DNA of 64,000 nucleotides, taken from the NCBI RefSeq assembly GCF_019402645.1, contig NZ_VKKS01000002.1, positions 62,001 through 126,000 of the forward strand. Reading direction: 5' to 3'. The notes beneath the pieces were generated by a model that was not told where the DNA came from, did no database searches, and saw nothing but the letters and a program-made list of their open reading frames with translations. The translations under genes were made by a program, and so were the position numbers. This document shows, in pieces, positions 1 through 10,258 of this stretch (position 1 is the stretch's first letter; each line of letters opens with the position of its first letter). Source of the stretch: Morganella morganii (GTDB taxonomy: Bacteria; Pseudomonadota; Gammaproteobacteria; Enterobacterales; Enterobacteriaceae).

Positions 1-466
1 TCAGCGGTTCCACACCGAGTGTTTCGCAGGCGACCAGATAGCGATCAATAATATTGAGTGATAATTCCGGCAAAATCGCGGAAACAATCACGATTTGGTT
101 GATATTGGCGGCGATCGGTTTGAGACCGTCATAAAAATCCGGGCGGGTCAGTACCGAATCGCGTTCATGTACTGCCTCAACAATCCCGTTAACACGGCCT
201 TCCCCGTTATTCTGCAATGCCGCACGCCAGACCACGCGGTCACCGGTAACCAGTGATTTGATGGTGCGGCGCAGGTTGCAGCGCTGCACAGAGCCGTCTG
301 CGGCCTCAATATCCGCGTGCTGCCCGAAGCGGCTGATTACCTGTCCTTCCTGAGCCTCACCGAACAGGCTGTCCTCAGGCTCCGGCCGGTTCTCTCTGCG
401 CAGCTTGCGCTGCTGGTTTGCCTGAACACGCCGTACCTGACCTTTGGAAAGTTTTTGTTTAGCCAA
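1..466 (-). CDS. rsgA: Ribosome small subunit-dependent GTPase RsgA (partial, 5' part)
   Basis: Circularly permuted GTPase that helps late 30S subunit maturation. Only the first 155 codons lie in the window; the GTPase and zinc-binding domains continue past the edge. The visible part has the basic N-terminal tail ([15 protein letters not shown]) followed by the OB-fold region, closely matching E. coli RsgA. The start is a TTG at 464-466 on the minus strand, placed by homology and preceded by a GAGG ribosome-binding site at a good distance; E. coli also uses a non-ATG start here. It is divergent from orn, the usual arrangement in Enterobacterales. Confidence 0.93.
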   Translation of the reverse strand, partial: MAKQKLSKGQVRRVQANQQRKLRRENRPEPEDSLFGEAQEGQVISRFGQHADIEAADGSVQRCNLRRTIKSLVTGDRVVWRAALQNNGEGRVNGIVEAVHERDSVLTRPDFYDGLKPIAANINQIVIVSAILPELSLNIIDRYLVACETLGVEPL

Positions 467-481
467 CGAAACCTCGTCTTT

Positions 482-513
482 TTTGACACAACATAAATTT
501 GACACCACATAAA
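482..513. repeat. 16-bp direct repeat, two adjacent copies, in the rsgA/orn divergent region
   Basis: TTTGACACAACATAAA (482-497) is followed immediately by TTTGACACCACATAAA (498-513), one mismatch between copies. Each copy contains a TTGACA hexamer that could be a -35 element reading rightward, but neither has a convincing -10 at 16-18 bp. It lies just upstream of the rsgA start on the other strand. Function unknown. Confidence 0.6.
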
Positions 514-646
514 GAAGATAGTGCCCGCCGGGGTGACTCGCGGCAGGACAGATTACGCGCTATGATACACCATTCATTTTACCCGTCATCATTCAATCCG
601 TATGAATAAAAAACAGGCGGATACTCAGGTAACTATAGGATACAAA

Positions 647-1192
647 ATGGCAAAAAGTGAACAGAACCTTATCTGGATTGATCTGGAAATGACCGGGCTT
701 GACCCGGAACGTGACCGGATTATCGAAATCGCCACCATTGTGACGGATGCAAACCTGAATATTCTGGCAGAAGGCCCGGTCCTGGCGGTACATCAGTCTG
801 ATGGGCAGTTAGACCTGATGGATGACTGGAATGTCCGCACACACAGTGCCAGCGGGTTAATTGAGCGTGTCCGCGCCAGCACTTACTCTGATGCACAGGC
901 GGAGCAGGCGACTATCGCGTTTCTGGAGCAGTGGGTACCGCAGGGTGTTTCACCTATCTGCGGCAATAGTGTCGGTCAGGATCGCCGTTTTCTGTTCCGT
1001 TATATGCCTGCTCTGGAGCAATATTTTCACTACCGCTACCTGGATGTCAGTACCCTGAAAGAACTGGCCCGCCGCTGGAAACCTGAAGTGCTGGACGGCT
1101 TCACCAAGAAAAATACCCATCAGGCGCTGGATGATATCCGTGAGTCAATTGCAGAACTGGCTTACTACCGCGAAACCTTTATCCGTCTGTGA
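647..1192 (+). CDS. orn: Oligoribonuclease Orn
   Basis: 3'-to-5' exoribonuclease of the DEDDh family that degrades 2-5 nt RNAs to mononucleotides in the cytoplasm, including pGpG from c-di-GMP turnover. The protein is 181 aa, the same as E. coli. The first DEDD motif is in IDLEMTGLD near residue 12, with later acidic residues in the QDRRFL and [10 protein letters not shown] segments. The ATG at 647 was chosen over the in-frame ATG at 602 because the homologous protein begins there and a TAGGA site lies 6 bases upstream. The gene is followed by the glycine tRNA cluster, as in E. coli. Confidence 0.97.
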   Translation: MAKSEQNLIWIDLEMTGLDPERDRIIEIATIVTDANLNILAEGPVLAVHQSDGQLDLMDDWNVRTHSASGLIERVRASTYSDAQAEQATIAFLEQWVPQGVSPICGNSVGQDRRFLFRYMPALEQYFHYRYLDVSTLKELARRWKPEVLDGFTKKNTHQALDDIRESIAELAYYRETFIRL

Positions 1193-1319
1193 CAGAAACA
1201 GAGTACATGATTTTCCGCCGCGGATCGGTTAATATTAGCGCGGGTTGCATATTTTATAGCAGATTTGCCGGTTTTATCGGCGTTTGAACAAAAAAATTCA
1301 TTTTTTAGTGCCGGAGGGC

Positions 1320-1347
1320 TTGCCAGAAAATGAATTTTTCGTATAAT
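1320..1347 (+). promoter_or_regulatory. Promoter of the tRNA-Gly cluster
   Basis: TTGCCA at 1320-1325 and a perfect TATAAT at 1342-1347 are separated by 16 bp. The following GCGCTCCCC is a GC-rich discriminator of the kind seen in stringently controlled stable-RNA promoters. Transcription should begin near 1354, about 50 bases before the first tRNA. Confidence 0.8.
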
Positions 1348-1407
1348 GCGCTCCCCGTACCGAGATAGATTTTCAATCAAAAGCGGTGCGGGCAAATTGC
1401 AAAACAT

Positions 1408-1483
<76 letters not shown>

Positions 1484-1517
1484 GTTTTCAGTTTGTCAGG
1501 TGTATACCGGTTGTGAC

Positions 1518-1593
<76 letters not shown>

Positions 1594-1627
1594 GTTTTCA
1601 GTTTGTCAGGTGTATACCGGTCGTGAC

Positions 1628-1703
<76 letters not shown>

Positions 1704-2109
1704 GTTTTTCTTCTCTTCATTATCCCCCTCTGAAGTATTGTTATTCCGAATATCCTTTTATTGTTTATATCACCGGTTCCGCCGGGAAAATTGCTGTGCG
1801 GTGCAAATAAACATCAATAACGGTTACTTGCCGCGCAAAACTGGTCATGCTGAATTTTTGCTGATAATTTAATCTGTTAGATACTTTTTTTTCGTCAAAA
1901 CGGGGAAAAAGCTTGCTAATACCGGCGCGGTGAAATAAAATTTGCGCCCTCTCTGACGAAGGGCAGATGAACGATCACCAGCGGTGATTATTCAGACAGC
2001 GAAAGATTACCACCGGCACTTTCCGGACTATCTTTATATCAGTTTCTGCTTTTCATCACCTTTCATGGGGTAATTAAGTTAAACCGGGGCAATTTTTTTG
2101 TCCGGATGT

Positions 2110-2380
2110 TATTTTTTATCCACAGCGCAACGGGCAAGGTTATTCACATCCCGGGTGTTATGACACACTTTTCTGCACAGAGTTATCCACAGGCCGGTTT
2201 TGTCGGCTGAATCACAAAATTCCGCTAAATACCGGAAGAAGGTATATATAACATATTGATATTTATATGTTAATTTAATTTATGTGAATTGTGTGACGGC
2301 TCTCTTGTATTTTTTCTTCACATTGATAGGCAAGGTCTTTTTATATTATTCACAACATTGAACATTGTGGATAACTTATC
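2110..2380. promoter_or_regulatory. datA: datA-like DnaA-box cluster with IHF site
   Basis: This gene-free stretch between tRNA-Gly copy 3 and queG holds five 9-mer DnaA boxes. Perfect TTATCCACA lies at 2116-2124 (+), 2183-2191 (+) and 2366-2374 (-); TTATTCACA lies at 2140-2148 (+) and 2346-2354 (+). A full match to the IHF consensus, TAACATATTGATA on the minus-strand reading, lies at 2249-2261 between the third and fourth boxes, within very AT-rich DNA. In E. coli the datA locus sits between the same genes and uses DnaA boxes plus one IHF site to promote hydrolysis of ATP bound to DnaA. The positions are seen; the function is inferred from synteny and layout. The rest of 1704-2397 shows only small hairpins, for example ATCACC/GGTGAT around 1976-1990. 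Confidence 0.75.
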
Positions 2381-2397
2381 GGTATAGTCAGGCGGGA

Positions 2398-3555
2398 TCA
2401 GGCATCGCGCGGTAAACCTTTAGAAATAGCGCGGATCAGACGTTTTTGCTGTGAAGTCTGTATTTCGATACGTGATTCATCTCTTTTGGCATACTGACGG
2501 GCAATCGCCCAGCGGATATGCTCATCAAGCCAGTCGGCCAGTCCGGTTTTTTCTGTCAGTGCAATAACAATGTTGTCTTCATACGGCGCGTTTCCGAGAG
2601 CGACACTGATATTTCTCAGCCAGCGCAGATACCCGATGCGCCGGATAGCCGAACCCTCAGTCACCCGCAGGAAGGTGGCTTCATCCCAGGCAAACAAATC
2701 CAGCAGTTCCGGCGTATGCAGGCGTTTGCGCGGGGAAAAATCCGCCTCGTCTGTCAGCTGTGAAAAGCGGTTCCACGGGCAGATAAGCTGGCAGTCATCA
2801 CAGCCGTAAATGCGGTTTCCCATCAGCGGGCGGAATTCTTCGGGGATTGCGCCCTCCAGCTCAATGGTGAGATAGGAAATACAGCGGCGTGCATCCACGG
2901 TGTAGGGCGCGACTATGGCCTGAGTCGGGCAGGTGGTCATGCAGGCGACACAGCGGCCGCACTGTTCTTCAGCAGGTGCATCAACCGGCAGCGGCAGGTT
3001 GATCAGCAGTTCGCCGAGGAAAAACCAGGAACCGGCCTCACGGTTTAATATAAGTGAGTGCTTACCAACCCATCCGAGACCGGCTTTGGCTGCCAGCGGG
3101 CGTTCCAGTACCGGCGCGGAGTCCACAAACGGACGATAACTTAGGGTATTTTCCGTGGCGAGTTCATCACACTGTGCCTGAATCCGCTCTCCCAGCTGTT
3201 TCAGGCGCTGGCGCAGAAGCTTGTGATAATCACGCCCCAGCGCATAGCGGCTGATGTAACCCTGTTCCGGATTTTGCAGCACAGCAGCAAAAGCCGCTCT
3301 GGCAGGAAGATAATTCATCCGCACACTGATCACCCGCAAAGTGCCCGGCAATAATTCATGAGGGCGCGCGCGCATCATGCCGTGGCGTGCCATCCAGTCC
3401 ATTTCTCCCTGATACCCTGCGTCCAGCCACGCCTGTAACTTCGGCTCTTCCGCGCTGAGGTCAGTATCACAGATACCGACCTGCTGAAAGCCGAGTTCGC
3501 GCCCCCACTGTTTTATTTGGGTGGCAAGTTGCTGTAAACCGGGATGAGTGCTCAT
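2398..3555 (-). CDS. queG: Epoxyqueuosine reductase QueG
   Basis: Cobalamin- and iron-sulfur-dependent enzyme that reduces epoxyqueuosine to queuosine at position 34 of GUN tRNAs. The protein is 385 aa, against 379 in E. coli. Two ferredoxin-like 4Fe-4S motifs are visible, CGRCVACMTTCPTQ and CDDCQLICPWNR. The ATG at 3553-3555 gives MSTHPGLQQLATQIKQWG, matching the E. coli N-terminus; a longer frame upstream has no family similarity. There is no strong ribosome-binding site. It is divergent from tsaE, whereas in E. coli nnr lies between the two. Confidence 0.96.
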   Translation of the reverse strand: MSTHPGLQQLATQIKQWGRELGFQQVGICDTDLSAEEPKLQAWLDAGYQGEMDWMARHGMMRARPHELLPGTLRVISVRMNYLPARAAFAAVLQNPEQGYISRYALGRDYHKLLRQRLKQLGERIQAQCDELATENTLSYRPFVDSAPVLERPLAAKAGLGWVGKHSLILNREAGSWFFLGELLINLPLPVDAPAEEQCGRCVACMTTCPTQAIVAPYTVDARRCISYLTIELEGAIPEEFRPLMGNRIYGCDDCQLICPWNRFSQLTDEADFSPRKRLHTPELLDLFAWDEATFLRVTEGSAIRRIGYLRWLRNISVALGNAPYEDNIVIALTEKTGLADWLDEHIRWAIARQYAKRDESRIEIQTSQQKRLIRAISKGLPRDA

Positions 3556-3748
3556 TAGTGAGTGTTTACTTACATTGCAGGTGTGCTGGTGAATGATGCG
3601 GAGTTTATCACAGACCGTCCGGCACAAAAACTGCGCATTATTGTCGTTTTTTCGCACGCCGTTATGCAGGTATATCACCGGAATGTGGTATGTTTAACGG
3701 ATTACACGCTCAATTATTTCAATAAAATAACCTGTGACGACAACGAGA

Positions 3749-4213
3749 ATGAAAGAACGTCTGTTTACGCTGGCAGATGAAGCTGCCACCGTCGCGCTCG
3801 GCCGTGCACTGGCACAGCAGAGTCAGCGCGGATTTGTCCTGCATCTTTCCGGCGATCTGGGTGCCGGAAAAACGACCTTCAGTCGTGGCTTTCTTCAGGC
3901 GCTGGGGCATCCCGGTCATGTGAAAAGCCCGACTTACACCCTGGTTGAACCGTATGAGCTCTTACCGCGCCCGGTTTATCACTTTGACCTGTACCGTTTG
4001 GCAGACCCGGAAGAACTGGAGTTTATGGGTATCCGCGATTATTTCGGGGAAAATACCGTTTGTCTGGTCGAATGGCCGCAAAAAGGTGCCGGTTTTCTGC
4101 CGGATGCAGATTTGGAATTGCACTTACGGTATGATGGTGAAGGACGGGAAGCCCGTTTTACCGCCCGTTCGCCTTATGGTGAAGAACTCCTGGATAAGTT
4201 AGCGGAGATGTGA
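3749..4213 (+). CDS. tsaE: tRNA threonylcarbamoyladenosine biosynthesis ATPase TsaE
   Basis: ATPase partner of TsaB/TsaD in making the t6A37 modification of ANN-decoding tRNAs. The protein is 154 aa, with Walker A GDLGAGKT at residues 35-42 and the conserved segments [12 protein letters not shown] and YHFDLYRL. The ATG at 3749 was preferred to an in-frame GTG at 3734 because it matches the E. coli length of 153 aa; a weak ACGAG precedes it. This is the first gene of the long run through hflC. The nnr gene normally upstream is missing. Confidence 0.94.
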   Translation: MKERLFTLADEAATVALGRALAQQSQRGFVLHLSGDLGAGKTTFSRGFLQALGHPGHVKSPTYTLVEPYELLPRPVYHFDLYRLADPEELEFMGIRDYFGENTVCLVEWPQKGAGFLPDADLELHLRYDGEGREARFTARSPYGEELLDKLAEM

Positions 4214-4226
4214 GGAATTACCGATA

Positions 4227-5531
4227 ATGAATGCATATCTGACACGGAAATCTGATGCGGCCGCCGTATCGTGGCTGACGGCGCTGTTTTTTGGCGTGAG
4301 TCTGCTGTTCAGTGCAGCCGGGCACGCCACGTCCCTGACGGGAATCAATGTGAGCAACAACGGCCCGCAGGGCACATTACAGCTGAGTTTTGACGGTAAA
4401 CCACAGTATAAGCTGTTTCCGCTGCATGACCCGGAACGTCTGGTTATCGACATCCGTCAGCCGCAGAAAATTACCGGCCTGCCGGTCAATCTGAATAACG
4501 GGCTGATTAAAGTGGTCAGAGAAAGCCGTGCGCCGGATGCTCAGCATCAGCGTATTGTGCTGGAACTGGCGGAAAAGAGCAGTTTCCGTGATTCGGCGGA
4601 TAACGGCGGCCTGACCATCACCCTGACAGGTAAAAACAGTTATACCGCTGCTCCGGTGGCTGCCGCACAGCCGGTAACCACAACCGGCAAACCGCTGCGG
4701 ATGAGCAGCAGCAATACTGCTCCGGCGGCAACGACTCCGGCTGCGGAAACCCGCGCAGCCGTACCGGCACAGGCAAAAATCCCGGTTGTACCGACAGGTA
4801 AACTGCCGAAAAACAGCCGTCAGGTAGTAGTGGCGATTGATGCAGGTCACGGCGGGAAAGATCCCGGCGCGATTGGCCAGAACGGACTGAAAGAGAAAAA
4901 TGTCACCATCAGTATCGCCCGCAAGCTTGAAAAGCGCCTGAAAGATGACCCGATGTTCAAACCGGTACTGACACGTGACGGCGATTATTTTATCTCGGTT
5001 GCCGGCCGCTCTGAGGTTGCGCGTAAATTCGGTGCCAACATGCTGGTTTCCATCCATGCGGATTCCGCACCAAACCGTACCGCGACCGGCTCATCGGTCT
5101 GGGTGCTTTCCAACCGGCGGGCAAATAACGAATTAGGTAACTGGCTGGAACAAAGCGAGAAACAGTCGGAACTGCTCGGTGGTGCCGGTGATGCACTGGC
5201 AAACGGTGCGGATCCGTATCTCAGCCAGGCGGTGCTGGATTTGCAGTTCGGTAACTCCCAGCGTGTCGGTTATGCCGTGGCACAGGATGTGATCCGCCAG
5301 CTGCGCCGGATAGGCAAAGTCCACAAAAGCACACCGGAGCACGCGAGTCTCGGGGTGCTGCGTTCACCGGATATTCCGTCCATTCTGGTGGAAACCGGCT
5401 TTATCAGTAACAGCACTGAAGAACAGCTGTTAGGATCCGATACTTACCAGGAACAGGTGGCTGCTGCTATTCACGGCGGGTTGCGCGCGTATTTTACCGC
5501 GAACCCGTTACAGGCAGCACCGTCCAAATAA
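4227..5531 (+). CDS. amiB: N-acetylmuramoyl-L-alanine amidase AmiB
   Basis: Periplasmic zinc amidase that cleaves the peptide from N-acetylmuramic acid at the division septum; in E. coli it is activated by EnvC. The 434-aa protein has a signal peptide ending near residues 34-36 (AGHA/TS), a septum-targeting AMIN domain (about 37-135), an Ala/Pro/Thr-rich linker (about 140-195) and an Amidase_3 domain starting at [11 protein letters not shown]. His208 and Glu223 are candidate zinc ligands. It ends without a C-terminal LysM domain. A GAGGA site precedes the ATG, 13 bases after tsaE. Confidence 0.95.
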   Translation: MNAYLTRKSDAAAVSWLTALFFGVSLLFSAAGHATSLTGINVSNNGPQGTLQLSFDGKPQYKLFPLHDPERLVIDIRQPQKITGLPVNLNNGLIKVVRESRAPDAQHQRIVLELAEKSSFRDSADNGGLTITLTGKNSYTAAPVAAAQPVTTTGKPLRMSSSNTAPAATTPAAETRAAVPAQAKIPVVPTGKLPKNSRQVVVAIDAGHGGKDPGAIGQNGLKEKNVTISIARKLEKRLKDDPMFKPVLTRDGDYFISVAGRSEVARKFGANMLVSIHADSAPNRTATGSSVWVLSNRRANNELGNWLEQSEKQSELLGGAGDALANGADPYLSQAVLDLQFGNSQRVGYAVAQDVIRQLRRIGKVHKSTPEHASLGVLRSPDIPSILVETGFISNSTEEQLLGSDTYQEQVAAAIHGGLRAYFTANPLQAAPSK

Positions 5532-5550
5532 CAGGAAAACGGGGGCAATT

Positions 5551-7449
5551 ATGGCGATCCGGATTTTACCGCCGCAACTGGCAAATCAGATAGCCGCAGG
5601 CGAAGTGGTTGAACGCCCGGCATCGGTGGTGAAAGAACTGGTGGAAAACAGTCTGGATGCCGGTGCCACCCGTATCGATATTGATATTGAACGCGGCGGT
5701 GAAAAGCTTATCCGCATCCGTGATAACGGCTGCGGTATTGCCAAAGACGAGCTGGCACTGGCACTGGCGCGTCATGCCACCAGTAAAATCGCCACACTGG
5801 ATGACCTCGAAGCTATCCTGAGTATGGGATTCCGTGGTGAGGCGCTCGCCAGTATCAGCTCTGTATCGCGCCTGACCTTTACTTCCCGCACCCGTGACCA
5901 GAACGAAGCCTGGCAGGCGTATGCCGAAGGGCGTGAAATGGAAGTGACGCTGAAACCGGCGGCACATCCGGCGGGCAGTACCGTGGAAGTGCTGGATCTC
6001 TTTTTCAATACCCCGGCGCGCCGGAAATTTCTGCGTACCGAAAAAACGGAATTCGGCCATATTGATGAAGTGGTGCGGCGTATCGCACTGTCCCGTTTTG
6101 ATGTGGCGATTAACCTGACCCACAACGGTAAACTGATGCGCCAGTACCGCCCGGTCAAAGCGGAAGAGCAGCAGGAGCGCCGCCTGGGCGCTATCTGCGG
6201 TACTGCTTTTATGCAGCAGGCGCTGGCAGTAACCTGGTCTCATGAGGGGCTGGAGATCAGCGGCTGGGTGGCTTCACCGGCAGATTACAACGGCCCGTCA
6301 GATTTACAGTATTGTTATGTTAACGGGCGGATGATGCGCGACCGCCTGATCAACCACGCCATCCGCCAGGCGTATGAAGACCGGCTGAGCGGCGATCAGC
6401 AACCCGCCTATGTTCTTTACCTGACGATTGACCCGCGTCAGGTGGATGTGAATGTTCATCCGGCCAAACACGAAGTGCGTTTTCATCAGGCACGGCTGGT
6501 GCATGACTTTATTTATCAGGCTGTGCTCAGTGTGCTGAAACAGCATGAACAGCCGGTCTCCCTGTTGGAACCGGATCCTCCGGTATCGCAGACACACCAT
6601 GTGCCCGAAAACCGCGCGGCAGCCGGTAAAAATATTTTTGATCGTGAGGAAGTACTCACTTCACCACCGCACCGGGACGTCTCTGCCGGTGCCGGGTCTT
6701 ACAGCGGACGCAGCAGCGGAAAACCGGTATATTCTGCGGAAAAACCCGTATACAGCCCGAAAGAAGCCGGAATATATCAGTCACTGATGCAGACACCGGC
6801 AGAAACCCGGCCGCAGCTGTTTCCGGAAAAAAGTACTTTTCTGTCAGAAAACCGGATCAGCGTCGCAAGTGAGCCGGTGACGGAAAAAAGTGAACGTGTA
6901 AGTTTTGGTAAAATCCTTACGCTTTATCCGCCGTGTTATGCGTTAATTGAGACAGATGCAGGTATTGCGCTGTTTTCCCTTGGTAAAGCATCATATTATC
7001 TGCGTTGTCAGCAACTGATCCCGGGAGAGCAGGGACTGAAATCCCAGCCGCTGATGATCCCGCTTCAGATGGCGTTAAACGCACAGGAGTGTGAGATATT
7101 TACGCAGTTTGCCGGAGTATTGCGTACTTTCGGCATAGAAGGCTCAGTTTCCCGTGGTAAAGCGACGATTCGCACGGTATCGTTACCGCTTCGTCAGCAA
7201 AATTTACCGCATCTTATCCCGGCATTACTGGCCTTTCTGGCTGATAACCCGGAGGCGGGTGAAAAAGCCATTGCGGCACGGCTGGCAGAGATGCTGGCCG
7301 GTGAACAGGCGGTTCAGAGCAAAGCTCAGGCGGTGCAACTGCTGGCCGATGTGGAACGGCTGTGCCCGGAACTGGTACGCAAGCCGCCGGAAGACTTATT
7401 GCAATTAATTGATTTAACTGAGGTCGTTGCAGCATTACGTCATGAGTGA
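5551..7449 (+). CDS. mutL: DNA mismatch repair protein MutL
   Basis: GHKL-family ATPase that couples MutS mismatch recognition to MutH and UvrD in methyl-directed repair. The 632-aa protein (E. coli 615) shows [11 protein letters not shown] (motif I), DNGCGI (motif II) and [10 protein letters not shown] (motif III) in the first 110 residues. A variable, poorly conserved linker spans about 335-440, followed by the C-terminal dimerization domain. The DQHAAHER-type endonuclease motif of other MutL families is absent, as expected for organisms with MutH. Its end overlaps miaA by 8 bp, suggesting coupled translation. Confidence 0.97.
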   Translation: MAIRILPPQLANQIAAGEVVERPASVVKELVENSLDAGATRIDIDIERGGEKLIRIRDNGCGIAKDELALALARHATSKIATLDDLEAILSMGFRGEALASISSVSRLTFTSRTRDQNEAWQAYAEGREMEVTLKPAAHPAGSTVEVLDLFFNTPARRKFLRTEKTEFGHIDEVVRRIALSRFDVAINLTHNGKLMRQYRPVKAEEQQERRLGAICGTAFMQQALAVTWSHEGLEISGWVASPADYNGPSDLQYCYVNGRMMRDRLINHAIRQAYEDRLSGDQQPAYVLYLTIDPRQVDVNVHPAKHEVRFHQARLVHDFIYQAVLSVLKQHEQPVSLLEPDPPVSQTHHVPENRAAAGKNIFDREEVLTSPPHRDVSAGAGSYSGRSSGKPVYSAEKPVYSPKEAGIYQSLMQTPAETRPQLFPEKSTFLSENRISVASEPVTEKSERVSFGKILTLYPPCYALIETDAGIALFSLGKASYYLRCQQLIPGEQGLKSQPLMIPLQMALNAQECEIFTQFAGVLRTFGIEGSVSRGKATIRTVSLPLRQQNLPHLIPALLAFLADNPEAGEKAIAARLAEMLAGEQAVQSKAQAVQLLADVERLCPELVRKPPEDLLQLIDLTEVVAALRHE

Positions 7450-8380
7450 ACAGAATCATCATAAACCCGCAGCCCTGTTTCTGATGGGGCCGACGGCTTC
7501 AGGAAAAACAGCATTGGCGATTGAACTGCGTCAGCGCCTGCCGGTGGAAATCATCAGTGTGGATTCCGCGCTGATTTATAAGGGGATGGATATCGGAACC
7601 GCAAAACCCGATGCCGCCGAACTGGCTCTTGCCCCGCACCGGCTGATTGATATTCTCGATCCGTCAGTGGCCTATTCCGCTGCCGATTTCCGCCGCGATG
7701 CGCTGGCGGCGATGCATGACATTACCGCGCAGGGAAAAATTCCGCTGCTGGCCGGCGGAACGATGATGTATTTCAAAGCGTTACTGGAAGGATTGTCACC
7801 ACTGCCATCCGCTGACCCGGAAATCCGGGCGCAAATTGAGGTGCGGGCGGCACAGGAGGGCTGGCAGGTTCTCCATGATGAACTGAGCCGGATTGACCCG
7901 GTGGCCGGGGCGCGGATCCATCCGAATGATCCGCAGCGGCTCAGCCGGGCACTGGAGGTATACTATATCTCCGGGAAAACAATGACAGAACTGACGGAAA
8001 CGGCCGGTGAAAATTTGCCCTTTAATGCTTATCAGTTTGCCATTGCACCCGCAGATCGTAAAATATTGCATCAGCGAATTGAAATGCGTTTTCAGATGAT
8101 GCTGAAAGCCGGTTTTGAGGACGAAGTCCGTGCTCTGTATCAGCGCGGGGATCTTCATCCGGATTTGCCGTCGATCCGTTGTGTCGGCTACCGCCAGATG
8201 TGGTCATATCTGGCCGGTGAAATCAGTTATGATGACATGGTGTATCGGGGCATTTGCGCCACCCGCCAGCTTGCCAAGCGGCAGATGACGTGGTTACGGG
8301 GTTGGGAAGGCGTTCACTGGCTTGACAGCGAACAGCCTGAGCAATCTCTTAAAGCCGTTATGCATGTTCTTAGTGCATAG
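7442..8380 (+). CDS. miaA: tRNA dimethylallyltransferase MiaA
   Basis: Transfers a dimethylallyl group to A37 of UNN-decoding tRNAs, the first step toward ms2i6A. The protein is 312 aa with P-loop GPTASGKT at residues 16-23, the [19 protein letters not shown] substrate region, and the conserved C-terminal segments [14 protein letters not shown] and [10 protein letters not shown]. The ATG at 7442 gives the E. coli-type N-terminus (MSEQN) and creates the overlap ATGAGTGA with mutL. In E. coli this region also drives hfq; a TACAAT hexamer at 8395-8400 downstream of miaA could be a -10 element but has no clear -35. Confidence 0.97.
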   Translation: MSEQNHHKPAALFLMGPTASGKTALAIELRQRLPVEIISVDSALIYKGMDIGTAKPDAAELALAPHRLIDILDPSVAYSAADFRRDALAAMHDITAQGKIPLLAGGTMMYFKALLEGLSPLPSADPEIRAQIEVRAAQEGWQVLHDELSRIDPVAGARIHPNDPQRLSRALEVYYISGKTMTELTETAGENLPFNAYQFAIAPADRKILHQRIEMRFQMMLKAGFEDEVRALYQRGDLHPDLPSIRCVGYRQMWSYLAGEISYDDMVYRGICATRQLAKRQMTWLRGWEGVHWLDSEQPEQSLKAVMHVLSA

Positions 8381-8487
8381 CGCCGTTGATTGTGTACAAT
8401 TAACGGGTTACGAAAGTTTTTGAGTAGTTATTTTTCGAACCCAGCTTGGGTTTCATTTAAAAAACAACAAAATAAGGAAAATACAGA

Positions 8488-8793
8488 ATGGCTAAGGGGC
8501 AATCTTTGCAAGATCCGTTCCTGAACGCATTACGGCGCGAAAGGGTTCCGGTTTCTATTTATCTGGTCAACGGTATTAAATTACAGGGTCAGATCGAATC
8601 ATTCGACCAGTTTGTTATTCTGCTGAAGAACACGGTCAGCCAAATGGTTTACAAACACGCGATCTCTACCGTCGTACCTTCCCGTCCGGTTTCTCACCAC
8701 AGCGGTGGCGCAAACCCGGGAACCGGCAGCAACAATTACCATCAGTCAGCCGGTAACGGTGGTGCGCAACAGGATACTGATGGCGCTGAATAA
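8488..8793 (+). CDS. hfq: RNA chaperone Hfq
   Basis: Hexameric Sm-like protein that pairs small RNAs with mRNAs. The 101-aa protein has the Sm1 region (residues about 7-45, including [20 protein letters not shown]) and the Sm2 motif with YKHA near residue 55, nearly identical to E. coli. The disordered C-terminal tail (about 67-101) is rich in Gly, Asn and Gln and ends in acidic residues. An AAGGA site precedes the ATG. A strong hairpin follows the gene before hflX. Confidence 0.98.
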   Translation: MAKGQSLQDPFLNALRRERVPVSIYLVNGIKLQGQIESFDQFVILLKNTVSQMVYKHAISTVVPSRPVSHHSGGANPGTGSNNYHQSAGNGGAQQDTDGAE

Positions 8794-8813
8794 GTCAGTG
8801 TGCAGTTATCAAT

Positions 8814-8860
8814 CGCAGGAAAACATAGGTAGGGAGACTTTACCTGTGTTTTTTCCTGCG
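8814..8860. terminator. Long hairpin between hfq and hflX (possible attenuating terminator)
   Basis: The 18-nt arm 8814-8831 (CGCAGGAAAACATAGGTA) pairs with 8841-8860, allowing one G-U pair and a two-T bulge, around a 9-nt loop. The 3' arm itself contains TTTTTT and another T run follows soon after (8862-8866). It lies 31 bases before the hflX start, so it may trim transcription into hflX or protect the hfq 3' end. That role is inferred from structure alone. Confidence 0.55.
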
Positions 8861-8891
8861 TGTTTTTCACTCAGCCTGAGAGGTTCTGCTG

Positions 8892-10172
8892 TTGTTTGAC
8901 AGGTATGAAGGCGGTGAACGGGCCGTACTGGTCCATATATTTTTCTCACAGGATAAGAACACTGATGATCTCAGTGAATTTGAATCCCTTGTGACATCCG
9001 CGGGCGTGACACCCGTTCAGATAGTGACCGGCAGCCGCAGCGCCCCGCACCCGAAATATTTTGCGGGCGAAGGTAAAGCAGAAGAGATTGCCGATGCTGT
9101 GATGGACAGTGAAGCCGATGTGGTGCTGTTTAACCATGCCTTAAGTCCGGCGCAGGAACGCAACCTCGAGCGTTTGTGCCAGTGCAGGGTGGTGGACAGA
9201 ACCGGGGTTATCCTCGATATCTTCGCCCGGCGGGCACGGACATATGAAGGTAAATTACAGGTGGAACTGGCGCAGTTACGCCATCTTTCCACGCGTCTGG
9301 TCCGTGGCTGGACGCACCTGGAACGCCAGAAAGGCGGGATTGGTCTGCGGGGGCCGGGTGAGACACAGCTCGAGTCCGACCGCCGGATGCTGCGGGATAA
9401 AATCAAACAGATTTCAGGGCGTCTGGAAAAAGTGGAACGCCAGCGCGGACAAGGCCGTCAGGCGCGCAGTAAAGCGGATATTCCGACGGTGTCTCTGGTC
9501 GGTTACACCAACGCCGGGAAATCCAGTCTGTTTAATCACATAACTGATGCGAAAGTCTATGCGGCGGATCAGTTATTTGCGACACTTGACCCGACCCTGC
9601 GGCGGATTGATGTCGATGATGTCGGCACTGTGGTGCTGGCGGATACGGTCGGGTTTATCCGCCATCTGCCGCACGACCTGGTGGCGGCATTTAAAGCCAC
9701 GTTGCAGGAAACCCGCGAAGCGGCACTGCTGCTTCATGTGGTGGATGCGGCAGATAACCGTATTGATGAAAATATTCACGCGGTTAATACAGTTCTGGAA
9801 GAAATTGATGCACATGAAATTCCGGTTCTGATAGTCATGAATAAAATCGATATGCTGGATGATTTTGAACCGCGTATCGACAGAAATGAGGATAATCTGC
9901 CGGTCAGGGTCTGGCTTTCAGCACAGACCGGGGCAGGGATCCCGTTGTTGTTCCGGGCGCTGACGGAACGCCTTTCCGGTGAGATCGCACACCTGGAATT
10001 GTGTCTGCCTCCGTCGGAGGGTCGTCTGCGTAGCCGTTTTTATCAGCTTCAGGCGATTGAGCGTGAGTGGCTTGATGATGATGGCCGGATTTGCCTTGAA
10101 ATCAGGCTGCCGATTGTTGACTGGCGCCGTCTTTGCAAGCAGGAACAACAGTTAGCCGATTACGTTATCTGA
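8892..10172 (+). CDS. hflX: Ribosome-splitting GTPase HflX
   Basis: GTPase that rescues stalled or heat-damaged 70S ribosomes by splitting them. It is 426 aa, identical in length to E. coli. An N-terminal HflX domain with the signature [15 protein letters not shown] (about 148-162) is followed by the G domain with G1 [10 protein letters not shown]3 DTVGF and G4 NKID. The start is TTG at 8892 (protein MFDRYEGGE), preceded by GAGAGG; homologous proteins begin at this point. Part of the hfq-hflX-hflK-hflC run. Confidence 0.97.
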   Translation: MFDRYEGGERAVLVHIFFSQDKNTDDLSEFESLVTSAGVTPVQIVTGSRSAPHPKYFAGEGKAEEIADAVMDSEADVVLFNHALSPAQERNLERLCQCRVVDRTGVILDIFARRARTYEGKLQVELAQLRHLSTRLVRGWTHLERQKGGIGLRGPGETQLESDRRMLRDKIKQISGRLEKVERQRGQGRQARSKADIPTVSLVGYTNAGKSSLFNHITDAKVYAADQLFATLDPTLRRIDVDDVGTVVLADTVGFIRHLPHDLVAAFKATLQETREAALLLHVVDAADNRIDENIHAVNTVLEEIDAHEIPVLIVMNKIDMLDDFEPRIDRNEDNLPVRVWLSAQTGAGIPLLFRALTERLSGEIAHLELCLPPSEGRLRSRFYQLQAIEREWLDDDGRICLEIRLPIVDWRRLCKQEQQLADYVI

Positions 10173-10258
10173 TTATCAGCGGCGTAATATATTGATTGAG
10201 AGCGCGTTTTTGTGCTCTTAGCCCTGAAAAACCGATCATAAAAGAGTGGAGCGAAGGC

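Noticed and set aside
2110-2380. Chromosomal origin oriC
   Set aside because: DnaA boxes and AT-rich DNA are present, but neighbours such as mnmG, mioC or dnaA are missing and the context matches E. coli datA.
4377-5057. Large antisense open frame within amiB (and similar ones in mutL, rnr, tamB, pnp, deaD)
   Set aside because: These follow the codon structure of the real gene on the other strand, lack family similarity and have no ribosome-binding sites.
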